Source: JBCCGL01 sp039029275
GTDB taxonomy: Bacteria > Pseudomonadota > Gammaproteobacteria > JBCCGL01
Assembly: GCA_039029275.1 (NCBI GenBank)
Contig: JBCCGL010000005.1
Coordinates: 236,952 to 300,951 of the forward strand
Length of the DNA stretch: 64,000 bases
Direction: 5' to 3'
The notes below the pieces were generated by a model. That model saw only the letters and a list, made by a program, of their open reading frames with translations, had not been told where the DNA came from and searched no databases. This document shows positions 8,941 through 18,172 of the stretch, in pieces (position 1 is the stretch's first letter; every line of letters starts with the position of its first letter). The position numbers were made by a program, and so were the translations under genes.

Positions 8941-10146
8941 ATGAACGCAGAATCCGCCACCGCCGAAGTGGTCGACTACGACGTCAAGACTAAAAAACAC
9001 GGGTTTGCGACCCGCGCGATTCACGCTGGGCAGCAACCCGACCCGACCACAGGCGCCATCATGACGCCGATCTATCTCAGCTCAACCTATGTGCAGGAGA
9101 GCCCCGGAGTCGACAAGGGATACGATTACAGTCGCGGCACTAATCCGACGCGGCAGGCATTTGAGGCGTGTATCGCCAGCCTTGAAAATGGAGCCGCCGG
9201 CATTGCCTTTGCCTCTGGCGTCGCCGCGAGCAGCGCGGTACTGGATTTGTTAGACACTGATTCGCATATCGTCGCAATGGACGATTTGTACGGCGGCTCG
9301 CATCGTTTGTTCGAGCGTGTGCGCTCACGCACGGCTGGCATGCAAACGAGTTTCGTCGACATGTCGAATCTGGATGCCGTCGAAAGCGCGATTCAACCGA
9401 ACACAAAAATGATCTGGCTGGAAACGCCCAGCAACCCATTGCTTAAAATCGCCGACCTGAATGCGATTGCGAGCATCGCCAAAAAGCACGACGTAATTGC
9501 AGTCTGCGACAACACGTTTGCGTCACCTTATCTGCAAAATCCCATCGATTTTGGTTTTGACATTGTGCTGCACTCAGTCACCAAATACATCAACGGCCAC
9601 TCCGACATCGTCGGCGGCATTGTGGTTGTGCGCGACGATCCCGAATTGATTGAAAAAATGCAGTTTTTTCAATACGCGGTTGGCGGCATCGCCGGTAGCT
9701 TCGACGCGTTTTTAGCCATGCGCGGCGTTAAAACGCTGCCGCTTCGCATGAAGGCGCATTGTGAAAACGCGCAGGCAATCGCGGAATTTCTTGAAGCGCA
9801 CCCGAAAGTGGATCGCGTGTACTACCCTGGCCTTGAGTCACACCCCCAGCACGCACTCGCGGCGCAACAAATGCGCGGGTTCGGTGGCATGGTTACCATG
9901 GTTCTTAAAGGCGGATTGCAGGAGTCGCGGCGCTTTCTCGATCACTGCGAATTGTTTGCGTTGGCTGAAAGCCTGGGCGGAGTCGAAAGCTTGATCGAAC
10001 TGCCCGCGCTGATGACACACGCGTCGCTGCCCCCCGAATCGCGCAAAGCGCTGGGCATCGACGACTCACTGGTACGCTTGTCGGTTGGCGTCGAAGACGT
10101 CGATGACCTTATTGCCGAACTCGATTATGCCCTGTCGCAAGCGTGA
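8941..10146 (+). CDS. Cys/Met metabolism PLP enzyme, paralogue 2
   Basis: Second trans-sulfuration PLP enzyme (401 residues). It shares with the gene at 4460 the order AIHAGQQPDPTTGAI, YSRGTNPTR (63-71), Asp190 in VCDNTF and Schiff-base Lys215 in LHSVTKYINGHSDIVGG. The SVTKY-NGHSD active-site form and the SLGGVESL segment near the C-terminus are typical of cystathionine gamma-lyase/synthase. It has a 20-residue N-terminal extension compared with the first copy. A glyoxalase-family gene follows 96 bp downstream. Confidence 0.85.
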   Translation: MNAESATAEVVDYDVKTKKHGFATRAIHAGQQPDPTTGAIMTPIYLSSTYVQESPGVDKGYDYSRGTNPTRQAFEACIASLENGAAGIAFASGVAASSAVLDLLDTDSHIVAMDDLYGGSHRLFERVRSRTAGMQTSFVDMSNLDAVESAIQPNTKMIWLETPSNPLLKIADLNAIASIAKKHDVIAVCDNTFASPYLQNPIDFGFDIVLHSVTKYINGHSDIVGGIVVVRDDPELIEKMQFFQYAVGGIAGSFDAFLAMRGVKTLPLRMKAHCENAQAIAEFLEAHPKVDRVYYPGLESHPQHALAAQQMRGFGGMVTMVLKGGLQESRRFLDHCELFALAESLGGVESLIELPALMTHASLPPESRKALGIDDSLVRLSVGVEDVDDLIAELDYALSQA

Positions 10147-10242
10147 AGAAACTGGACATTTGACTTAGGGCAATCGCGCATTCAACATCGGGGACTGCAC
10201 TAAACGACCTTCGATTCCTGTGAGTCTCGGCAGTTTATTATT

Positions 10243-10686
10243 TTGAGAAAAGCACGCGCTATTGGCATCAACCATATCGCCCTTGAAGTTGGCGATATCG
10301 ACGAAGCGCTCGAATTCTATAGTCAGCTGTTTGACTTCGAACTTCGCGGTCGCAGCGAAACGATGGCGTTTATTGATCTCGGTGACCAGTTCCTGAATTT
10401 TTCAAGGGGACGCAAGCAGTCGCCTGACGACGAACGTCATTTCGGGTTTGTCGTCGATGATCGACAACTGGTGCTCGACAAGCTCGACAACCTGGGGATC
10501 GATCTCTTGCCCGGGCCGTTCAAAGATTTTCTCGATCCATGGGGAAACAGAATCGAACTCGTTGACTACAACGATATTCAGTTCACCAAGGCCCGTCATG
10601 TTTTGAGGGGTATGGGACTCGGTGATCTCAAAAAGACACAGGAAGCGATCGACGAGCTAACCGAAAAAGGCATGGCGCCGGATTAA
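10243..10686 (+). CDS. VOC/glyoxalase-family protein
   Basis: A 147-residue vicinal-oxygen-chelate protein. HIALEVGDIDEALEFYSQLFDFEL is the usual first beta-alpha-beta unit with a metal-ligand His, RHFGFVVDDRQLVLDKL the second, and FKDFLDPWGNRIELVDY the C-terminal metal-ligand Glu segment. After the VOC core there is a helical tail of about 30 residues. It may be a lyase, dioxygenase or isomerase; the substrate is not evident. TTG start. Confidence 0.8.
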   Translation: MRKARAIGINHIALEVGDIDEALEFYSQLFDFELRGRSETMAFIDLGDQFLNFSRGRKQSPDDERHFGFVVDDRQLVLDKLDNLGIDLLPGPFKDFLDPWGNRIELVDYNDIQFTKARHVLRGMGLGDLKKTQEAIDELTEKGMAPD

Positions 10687-10717
10687 ATGCCCAACCCATC
10701 GAAGTCGAGTGCACGCC

Positions 10718-12112
10718 TTACGCGGATAACGAATTTGCGTAATACGCGAGGATGCTTTTGGATTCGTCCGGGACTGTGTAACGCCCGTCCTCATCGCAAT
10801 CGACGATATGCCTGAACACCAGCATCTCCAACGCTGTTGCCAAACTAAAGTGTTGCGTGGTTTGTGGAATCCCGATCACGGCACCGTTGGATTCGGATTC
10901 ACTGACGATTGATTTTGCGTGAGTGAGCAACGCATCTTCAGACGCCGGATATTCGCTTGTTTGCAGAAGCGCACGCGCAACGACGGCAACAGGCAGCACC
11001 GGAATCAAACCGCGCAGATCATCGAGCAAGGCGTTCGCGAGCGGCTCAACATCTTTTAGTCCTCTGCCCGCATCGACTAATTCAGGATGACTATTCAGGT
11101 AGTCGCGCATTGAAATTGGTCGACCGAATGCGGCGCTGGCGTACCCAAGCCGACGCCAGCGACTGCCGATCATCAAACGAATATTTTTAAGCACAAAAAC
11201 TATTGTTGTTTTGATCGCAAACCATGCCGAACGTCGCTCGGCGTTTTCATCCAGCCCGCGCAGCAATGTGCGATCCTCGAGCGTGCGATCATAATTGATG
11301 CCCACCGGAACGAGCACGACATCACGATCGCGTTGCGGGACGAAATCACGCAGCATGTACCCAAGAAAACCGAGCTTCGGTGGACGCAACTTTCCGTCTT
11401 TGCTGAGGCCGCCTTCGATGAATACGGCCTGACAAACGCCCTCGCGCGACGCCATATTCACGTAGCGCTCCAGCACTTTACGATACAGCGAGTTACGCGA
11501 ATTGCGCCGCACGAAAAATCCCCCCATCGATTTCACCAGCGTTTGCAGGGGCCAGATACGCGCCCACTCGCCAACCGCATAAGACAACGCGGTGCGCTCG
11601 GCGACCAAACAGGACACGAGCACGTAATCCATATTACTGCGGTGATTCATCACGAACACGACGGTTGCATCTGGATCGATCTCGGCAAAACGTTTGTCGT
11701 CGAGCTGTGCAATACGCACCCGATAAAGCCGCTGCGCTATACCGCGCGCAAACCAATAGCCCAAGCGAAAATACATATACGCGTTGAACGCGGGAACGAT
11801 TTCGCGCGCGTAGCGGCTGACTTTTGTGCGCAGGACTTCGCGCGCTTCACCGCTGGATTGTGCCTCCTCATTGATCGCCGCGATGACTTCCGGGTCGTGA
11901 ACGAGGCGGTCAATCAAGGTTTGGCGACGCGTGAGTTGAAACGGACGCAGCTCGATTTGCAGACGTGTGTTGACGTCTTCTATAACGCGACTGACTCGAC
12001 GACGCAGGATGATGCGAATGCTTGGCAAGAGTAACCAGCTGACGCTGGCGACCAGTGCTATCAGAACCAGCGCGGTAAACAGCCAGATTGGAATGGTGAT
12101 GGTTTCCGCCAC
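10718..12112 (-). CDS. PlsB-like glycerolipid acyltransferase
   Basis: Membrane-associated acyltransferase of the PlsB/PlsC superfamily, expected to acylate glycerol-3-phosphate or a related acceptor. One N-terminal membrane helix (about 8-30) precedes the acyltransferase domain. Motif I is NHRSNMD with His157 and Asp162 (HX4D), motif II GGFFVRRNSRNSLYRKVL, and motif III FIEGGLSKDGKLRPPKLG, the PlsB form. At 464 residues it is much shorter than E. coli PlsB (about 807) and longer than PlsC, so it is a compact PlsB-type paralogue. It follows the aminotransferase gene by 45 bp on the same strand. Confidence 0.85.
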   Translation of the reverse strand: MAETITIPIWLFTALVLIALVASVSWLLLPSIRIILRRRVSRVIEDVNTRLQIELRPFQLTRRQTLIDRLVHDPEVIAAINEEAQSSGEAREVLRTKVSRYAREIVPAFNAYMYFRLGYWFARGIAQRLYRVRIAQLDDKRFAEIDPDATVVFVMNHRSNMDYVLVSCLVAERTALSYAVGEWARIWPLQTLVKSMGGFFVRRNSRNSLYRKVLERYVNMASREGVCQAVFIEGGLSKDGKLRPPKLGFLGYMLRDFVPQRDRDVVLVPVGINYDRTLEDRTLLRGLDENAERRSAWFAIKTTIVFVLKNIRLMIGSRWRRLGYASAAFGRPISMRDYLNSHPELVDAGRGLKDVEPLANALLDDLRGLIPVLPVAVVARALLQTSEYPASEDALLTHAKSIVSESESNGAVIGIPQTTQHFSLATALEMLVFRHIVDCDEDGRYTVPDESKSILAYYANSLSA

Positions 12113-12157
12113 GCTAGCTCGCCGTTGTAATTCTCATCGGCAGAATAGCGGATTTTG

Positions 12158-13369
12158 CTACAAGGTGCCGACTGCGTATTGCAGTCGTTGCATCGCGCGC
12201 GACACCGTCTCGCGACTGCACGCGACGTTGAGACGCATAAAACCCCTGCCCTCTTCGCCGAAGATCATGCCTTCGTCCAGGTACAGTTTAGCCGTCTCAA
12301 AGAACAGCGATTTCAGCTCGCTATGTTCGAGCCCCAAATCGCGACAGTCAAGCCACATCAGGTAGGTAGCCTGCAAATCAAGCGGTTTTATTTGCGGGAT
12401 ATTGTCTGCCAAAAACGTGCGCACGAATTCAATATTGCCGTGAATTTGTGCAATCGCGGCGCCCAGCCATTCGTCACCCTCTTCGTACGCTGCCTGGGTT
12501 GCGGCGATACCAAACGGACTCATCGTGAACAGTCCGGTCGAATAAATTTCCTTACGTACTGCCTCGCGTAGATCGGAGTCTTCAATGATCATATTGGCAG
12601 TTTGCAATCCGGCGACATTGAACGATTTGCTCGGAGCGGTACAGATGATTGATCGTGCGCGTAACTCCGGCGAGAGTCGTCCGTACGCAAAGAAGTCGCC
12701 ACCGGGCATGATAAGGTCAGCATGAATTTCATCGGCGACAACAATCACATTGTTGCACACGCAAATTTCAGCGAATCGTTCCAGCTCGGCGCGTGTCCAA
12801 ATTCGCCCGACCGGATTGTGCGGCGAACACAGCAATACAATTTTTACCAGCGGATCGCGGGCTTTTTCTTCAAGATCATCGAAGTCCATGTCATAGCGCG
12901 CGCCGTCAAAACGCAGCGAATTACTCTCCGAGATTCGATCGTTGTTCACTGCCGCGTAGGTAAACGGGTGATAAACCGGACGTTGGATCAGGACTTTATC
13001 GCCAGGTTGGGTAAGGCGCTTGACGATGAGGTGAATGCCGGGCACGACACCCGGTGTGGGCACTATCCAGTCCGTATCAATCGACCAGCTGTGGCGTCGT
13101 CGCATCCATCCCGCTATTGCGTCAAAGTATCGCTGGGACGGTACGGCATACCCGAAGACGCCGTGCGAAGCGCGCGCTTCCACTGCGCGGCGAATCGGGT
13201 CGGCCGCGTGGAAATCCATGTCGGCCACCCACATCGGTAACACCTGCTCGTCCCCCAGTGCAGGGTCCGCCTGTTCGAACGGGCTGATCGCGCCGTCGGC
13301 GACGCGAAATTCCCACTTCAGCGAGCTTGTACCGCGATTGTCGATAAATTGGTCAAACAGGTCTGTCAT
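12158..13369 (-). CDS. MalY/PatB-type cystathionine beta-lyase
   Basis: PLP enzyme of the MalY/PatB branch of aminotransferase class I/II, expected to cleave C-S bonds of cystathionine or cysteine conjugates. Visible are VLPMWVADMDF, CSPHNPVGRIW (substrate carboxylate site) and the Schiff-base Lys in CTAPSKSFNVAGLQ. I chose the ATG at 13369 (MTDLFDQFIDNRGTSSLKW), which matches the family N-terminus; a longer frame begins at 13405. Length is 403 residues. It is probably cotranscribed with the PlsB-like gene downstream. Confidence 0.88.
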   Translation of the reverse strand: MTDLFDQFIDNRGTSSLKWEFRVADGAISPFEQADPALGDEQVLPMWVADMDFHAADPIRRAVEARASHGVFGYAVPSQRYFDAIAGWMRRRHSWSIDTDWIVPTPGVVPGIHLIVKRLTQPGDKVLIQRPVYHPFTYAAVNNDRISESNSLRFDGARYDMDFDDLEEKARDPLVKIVLLCSPHNPVGRIWTRAELERFAEICVCNNVIVVADEIHADLIMPGGDFFAYGRLSPELRARSIICTAPSKSFNVAGLQTANMIIEDSDLREAVRKEIYSTGLFTMSPFGIAATQAAYEEGDEWLGAAIAQIHGNIEFVRTFLADNIPQIKPLDLQATYLMWLDCRDLGLEHSELKSLFFETAKLYLDEGMIFGEEGRGFMRLNVACSRETVSRAMQRLQYAVGTL

Positions 13370-13577
13370 TACGATGCGTTCTTGGGTTTGGTTTTTGTTT
13401 GCCAACGCGCGACTATCAAAGCGTCAACCAGGATAAGCAGTATGCCAAAACTTGTACGCAGTGTCGGTGCTGTTTTGACGACAACAACATCCGTTGGCGC
13501 AAAATGTATTTTAGGTAAATCGAGCCGTCAGGGTTTCAAGCTGGAGTACACTGATCACCACAGTCGGGAGACCCACA

Positions 13578-14666
13578 ATGACAAAACCGCGCGCTCGCGA
13601 GCTAGGCCTGGACTTTCCTGGTGTCACAGGAAAGCACAATGCAATTACCGACGTCGAAGGCGTAACGGTCGGTTGCTGCACACTTCGCAATGACGAGAAA
13701 GGCATTCGCACGGGCGTGACAGCCATCGTGCCTCGGCAGGATAAAAACAATCCGACGCCGGTACTGGCCGGTCAGTTCACCCTGAACGGTAACGGCGAAA
13801 TGACCGGCACACATTGGATCAACGACGCCGGTTATTATCTAGGACCGATCTGTATCACCAACACACACGCGGTGGGCGTGGTACATCACGCCTGCGTGCA
13901 GTGGATGATTCAGCGTTATTCTGAGGCATTTTCCAACGATCACATCTGGGCGATGCCGGTTGTAGCCGAAACCTACGATGGCGAATTGAATGACATCAAC
14001 GGCATGCACGTAACTGCCGAGCACGCGCTCAATGCGCTTGAATCTGCAAGCGGCGGCAAGATAGCGGAAGGTAATATCGGCGGTGGCACCGGTATGATCT
14101 GCTACGGCTTTAAAGGCGGCACCGGAACCGCATCGCGCAGGATTGAAACAGGAAACGAACGCTACACGCTTGGAGCGCTGGTGCAGGCAAACCACGGCAC
14201 TCGCGGTTGGCTCAGCGTGCTTGGTGTTCCGGTTGGCCAACATCTATTGGATGAGAATGTCGCGAAGAACGAGCGCGGTTCGATTATCGCGATATTGGCG
14301 ACGGACGCACCGCTCTCACCGCTTGCACTGCGCCACCTTGCGCGACGCGCAGCTTTGGGAGTCGGGCGCGGCGGAACACCAGGCGGAAACAGCTCCGGTG
14401 ACATTTTCCTTGCGTTTTCTACGGCGAACGCACACGCAATGTACAAGGCGTCCACACAACCTCAATCATTTACATTTGTGAGCGAATCCGAACTGGACAA
14501 CTACTACCTGGCAGCCGTCGAGTCGGTTGAGGAATCGGTCATTAACGCCTTGCTTGCGGCAGAAGACATGCCGACATTTAAACCCGCCGGTGCGGTTTGC
14601 CGCGCGATTGATCACGCGGAGCTGCAAAACGTGATGCGCCGATACGGTCGAATGACGACCGGCTAA
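13578..14666 (+). CDS. P1-family peptidase (DmpA/BapA-like)
   Basis: N-terminal-nucleophile hydrolase of the P1 (S58) family, which includes DmpA L-aminopeptidase/D-esterase and beta-aminopeptidases. The precursor is self-cleaved just before the nucleophilic Ser. Here the segment GGTPGGNSSGD (Asn271, Ser272) is the expected cleavage and active site. Early features are ITDVEGVTVG and GVTAIVPR. Length of 362 is usual, and no signal peptide is seen. It overlaps the convergent membrane-protein gene by 4 bp at the stop codons. Confidence 0.88.
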   Translation: MTKPRARELGLDFPGVTGKHNAITDVEGVTVGCCTLRNDEKGIRTGVTAIVPRQDKNNPTPVLAGQFTLNGNGEMTGTHWINDAGYYLGPICITNTHAVGVVHHACVQWMIQRYSEAFSNDHIWAMPVVAETYDGELNDINGMHVTAEHALNALESASGGKIAEGNIGGGTGMICYGFKGGTGTASRRIETGNERYTLGALVQANHGTRGWLSVLGVPVGQHLLDENVAKNERGSIIAILATDAPLSPLALRHLARRAALGVGRGGTPGGNSSGDIFLAFSTANAHAMYKASTQPQSFTFVSESELDNYYLAAVESVEESVINALLAAEDMPTFKPAGAVCRAIDHAELQNVMRRYGRMTTG

Positions 14667-15274
14667 TCTGCAAATCGCGCGACGCCAATACCCAGATCCT
14701 TTCTGAAAACAGCGAACAGCAATGACGCTGTAGTCAAAATCAATCCGAGTTGAAACGCCGCGTTTTCGATGGTCCAAACAGGTATCGCCGGAACAATAAT
14801 CACCGCACTCAAAAAGCTGGTGATGAAGGTCAGGCGGGTTTCGCTTTCAGGGTAATTCCACGCTTTGATAAACGTGGGAATTGTTGCGAAGGTGTTTGCC
14901 GCAGTCGCGAGCAAGATCGCAACAAGAGGCGAATCCGCGATTCCCCAAAATACCAGTGCCAACAGCGAGAAAGCGCCACAGGCCAAGTCGAACCTGGTTA
15001 ACGCCCAATAACTGTTTTTGTTGATAAACGATGCGAGAAAAACCAGCGCCGGAACAACGCCACCAACTATCACGCGCACCGATGCCCATACATCGGCATC
15101 GGCCGAAAACGCCGCGCCGATACTCACCAAGGGTGCCAGAGCCCACATAAACCACGACACACGATTGGGCTTGGTTACCCCCCGTAAGGTATCGCGAAAA
15201 TAGGCGTAGCCGCCCCAGATCATTACCAGTGCGCTGACAATTACGAGCGTTTGGGCAAGTGTTAAACCGGTCAT
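14663..15274 (-). CDS. Membrane protein, PQ-loop-like
   Basis: A 203-residue membrane protein with six to seven hydrophobic segments and no recognised function. Two segments, RDTLRGVTKPNRVSWFMWAL and IPTFIKAWNYPESETRLTF, sit at equivalent places in the two halves. The second resembles a PQ-loop/SWEET motif (Pro, then Lys and Trp, then a polar loop). A small solute-carrier role is inference. It converges with and overlaps the peptidase gene. Confidence 0.7.
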   Translation of the reverse strand: MTGLTLAQTLVIVSALVMIWGGYAYFRDTLRGVTKPNRVSWFMWALAPLVSIGAAFSADADVWASVRVIVGGVVPALVFLASFINKNSYWALTRFDLACGAFSLLALVFWGIADSPLVAILLATAANTFATIPTFIKAWNYPESETRLTFITSFLSAVIIVPAIPVWTIENAAFQLGLILTTASLLFAVFRKDLGIGVARFAD

Positions 15275-15551
15275 ATTTGTATAGTATTCGATTGTGTTGT
15301 TATGTCATTAACGGTGTTCCGGAACGTTTCGGCATGTACCCAGGAATCCCGGATAATGCACGGCGTTCTTGACCGCTTACGCGCCATCGCCGTCCCGATC
15401 AACGCTTGGATCACCGATTTTTCTGCTCAATGATCTGCTCCGCTGGAAACTGCGTAAAATACATCCAGAATCCGACGCAACACAACAAGCTTGACCCTAG
15501 TGACCAACAAAAATATGTGCACGCTCGCCCCCTACATTGCGTGAGTTATCG

Positions 15552-16646
15552 ATGAAACCTAACTCTCGCCGAGCGTTGAAGAACAAAATCCGTATTAGCT
15601 TGGACCGCACGCTGCTCACGCATCTGCGGTCTTTATGGCTGCCGACTTTCAAAATCGAAGGGAAAACGGCCGGTGGGGAATCATTGACGCTGTTGTACGC
15701 CGGCACGGACGCAGAGCGTATGTATCTGAAATCAATACTGTTTCCCGATGGTGCCAAACAGCAGCGTCTTGGCAGGCATTTTTTCTGGCAAATCGACCCG
15801 CTGGCAACAAAGCTGGGGGCTGACATACAAGTCAGCGTCGCCACATATATCACGCGATTTCTTTTCCCAAGCGAACAACATTTCTATATTCCAACGTGGC
15901 TTGAATGCGAAGCGTCTATTGAAAAGACGTCGGTAACAATTGGTACCACAAAATCACGCCGCCGGCAGATTAAACAACTCCTTAAACACAACATGCATTA
16001 TTCGGTGACAAGAGATCTGGATGACTTAATGCACTTTTATGAGCGAATGTACAAACCGCTGATCTCACAATCCCACGGTGGAAACGCTCTAATGATGAAG
16101 GCCGACCACATGCTTGAGCGCGTAACTAACGGCGAAGGTGATTTGGTTTTAATTCACCAGGGTGATGACACGATAGCGGGTAGCCTGATTGTTTACGACA
16201 AAGGTCAGCCACGCTTGTTTTCAGAAGGAATACTCGATGCCGATAAACGTTATATGCGTCAAGGAGTAGGGTCCGCAATATACTTGTTCAGCTTTCAATA
16301 TCTCATCGAAAAAGGTTTTAGCCGTGTCAACCTGGGACGTTGCAGGGCGTTTGTTAACGACGGTGTTTTTTACTTCAAAAAACGTTTTGGCTTGGAAATT
16401 ATTGGCGAGTTGCAAAAAGGCATGTTACTAAAAAATGTCTCGAATTCGCCTGCGAGCATCAAAATCCTAAGCTCTAATCCTTTTGTGTATTTGAAAGGCG
16501 GAAAGCGCTTTATTGCTCACTTTCTGCGAAAAAATATTGACAGTAATTCAGATGCCACACCTGATTCAGAGAACGATCTCGATTTGAGTGTTCTCGGGGT
16601 AGAGGATGTTGTTGCGATTACGCCTGCGAACGACCGCGTTATCTGA
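15552..16646 (+). CDS. GNAT-family acyltransferase
   Basis: A 364-residue protein whose C-terminal half carries a GNAT-type fold. The segment RYMRQGVGSAIYLFSFQYLIEKGFSRVNLGRC has the acetyl-CoA-binding QGVGSA loop, followed by NDGVFYFKKRFGLEI. The N-terminal half (about 1-150) is basic at its start and unrecognised, so this may be a double-GNAT/FemAB-like enzyme that acylates an amino group or transfers an aminoacyl group. I chose the ATG at 15552 over the TTG at 15537. It is more AT-rich than neighbours to the left and overlaps the convergent DUF4198 gene by 8 bp. Confidence 0.7.
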   Translation: MKPNSRRALKNKIRISLDRTLLTHLRSLWLPTFKIEGKTAGGESLTLLYAGTDAERMYLKSILFPDGAKQQRLGRHFFWQIDPLATKLGADIQVSVATYITRFLFPSEQHFYIPTWLECEASIEKTSVTIGTTKSRRRQIKQLLKHNMHYSVTRDLDDLMHFYERMYKPLISQSHGGNALMMKADHMLERVTNGEGDLVLIHQGDDTIAGSLIVYDKGQPRLFSEGILDADKRYMRQGVGSAIYLFSFQYLIEKGFSRVNLGRCRAFVNDGVFYFKKRFGLEIIGELQKGMLLKNVSNSPASIKILSSNPFVYLKGGKRFIAHFLRKNIDSNSDATPDSENDLDLSVLGVEDVVAITPANDRVI

Positions 16647-17517
16647 CGTGGAACGTCAACGTTGCCCAAAGTGATTCGTAGAAAATACGCGGCTCTTCCA
16701 AACCGAGAGCCGTGAGAATTCCTGTATACCAATACTCCGATTCATCCTTCTTTCGTAAGTCTATAAAACGCACATACCAGTTGCCCGATTGGCCAAGTGT
16801 GAAACGGACTTGGCCGTTTTCATCTGAGCGCACCCTAACCAAATCAGAATATTCGGATTCGGTATTTTCGTCTATGTGCGCTTCATGAGAGGCAAAAACC
16901 AGCGTATCGGCCAAGGGTTTGCCGTCTTTGTAAATTGTTGCAGCAAATTGCTCACCCTCAGTGAGTGCAAATGTATTCACATCCGGGATAATTTCAACGG
17001 GATAGCCCAATGGGTTTGCAAAATTTTCACTGAGTTTGTCGCCGGCCTGAATAGCGGACTTGGCGAATTTGGAAAATCGTTCGACAACGGCGGTGTCTGA
17101 TTCGCCAGCAATTTTTCGTTCTGCGATCTGATCCGACAATCCCTCAGATTTGAGATAACGGTTAAACTTTTCCGCCGCCAGCCGTATCGTGTGCGGGCGA
17201 GTCGCTAAACCGATGAAATACGTACCTTCTGCGCCAAATTCGTACCTGCCCCGCGTTACCTTGTCGCTAAGCGTCCACTCGTTTTCAAGAAAAGAGTCGG
17301 TATCCCCTGAGGGCAGTAACACATCCGCCGACGCTCGCGATCGTCCTTTGATTGAGGACTCGCTCACATGAAACGATCCGTTTATGAATGGAAGCGATAC
17401 GTCGGTGTTCGGAGTGACGAAATGTGATTCGGGCTTTGCGAACAGGGTGTGCGCGTGAGCGTGTCCGAGGCTGCACATCAATACGGCAGCGGTCACCATT
17501 TGAGCGGAGGCACGCAT
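16639..17517 (-). CDS. DUF4198 periplasmic protein
   Basis: Exported protein of 292 residues with an N-terminal signal peptide (hydrophobic 8-17, cleavage after about AHAHA) followed by HTLFAKPESHF, as in DUF4198 proteins linked to nickel/cobalt uptake. The C-terminal part reads as a beta-sandwich (GEQFAATIYKDGKPLADTLVFASHE, then ENGQVRFTLGQSGNWYVRF). It lies 2 bp after the HupE-family gene, so the two are almost certainly cotranscribed. It may present or capture a metal for the permease. Confidence 0.8.
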   Translation of the reverse strand: MRASAQMVTAAVLMCSLGHAHAHTLFAKPESHFVTPNTDVSLPFINGSFHVSESSIKGRSRASADVLLPSGDTDSFLENEWTLSDKVTRGRYEFGAEGTYFIGLATRPHTIRLAAEKFNRYLKSEGLSDQIAERKIAGESDTAVVERFSKFAKSAIQAGDKLSENFANPLGYPVEIIPDVNTFALTEGEQFAATIYKDGKPLADTLVFASHEAHIDENTESEYSDLVRVRSDENGQVRFTLGQSGNWYVRFIDLRKKDESEYWYTGILTALGLEEPRIFYESLWATLTFHVR

Positions 17518-17519
17518 CG

Positions 17520-18098
17520 TTAAGCACCGACGAGGACGTGCAAGCCAATGCCTGCGATGCCAGCCCCCACATAACGCAAGACTTGCGGACCATCTTCGAA
17601 TCTTGATGCCAGCCCGCCAACGCCGACACCGAGCAGGTGAATCACTGCGGTGCCCATCATGAACCCCAGAGAATACATGTACGGACTCGCGATCTCGGGC
17701 ATTTCAAGCCCGTGTGCGTAGCCGTGAAAAATTGCGAAAAACGCGACAAATGCGAGGCTTATCATCGGTGACAGTTTTAGATTCGCAGCGATTGCAAGAC
17801 CCAGGACCAACACTGACAATGCGATACCTGATTCGACGAGCGGGAGCCCGATATCTGCGAGGCCGGCGATGCCTCCCAGCACCATCACCCCAACAAATGT
17901 TGCCGGGACATACCAGATAGCTTTACCACCGATCTGGTAACTGATGATGCCAACGCTGATCATTGCAAGGAAGTGGTCAAAACCCAATATTGGGTGCAAC
18001 AAGCCGACAACGAAGCCTACTCCCTCAACGGAGTGATCTTCGTGCGCCATCACTATCGACGGAATCGCCAACAGTACCAAATAAGCAAACTTCCTCAC
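17520..18098 (-). CDS. HupE/UreJ-family metal permease
   Basis: Membrane protein of 192 residues in the HupE/UreJ family, associated with nickel (or cobalt) entry. An N-terminal signal sequence ends in VMAHEDHS. The family motif HPILGFDHFLAM is present, with a second His-rich motif FHGYAHGLEMPE in a later helix; six to seven helices are predicted. GTG start with a good upstream GGAGT Shine-Dalgarno. No urease or hydrogenase gene is in the window, so the metal client is elsewhere or different. Confidence 0.88.
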   Translation of the reverse strand: MRKFAYLVLLAIPSIVMAHEDHSVEGVGFVVGLLHPILGFDHFLAMISVGIISYQIGGKAIWYVPATFVGVMVLGGIAGLADIGLPLVESGIALSVLVLGLAIAANLKLSPMISLAFVAFFAIFHGYAHGLEMPEIASPYMYSLGFMMGTAVIHLLGVGVGGLASRFEDGPQVLRYVGAGIAGIGLHVLVGA

Positions 18099-18172
18099 CT
18101 CTTACTCCAATTTTGTTTGTTTGAAAATGCGAAATACTAATAGATCGTATACCGGTTGTTCTGCGGATCAGA

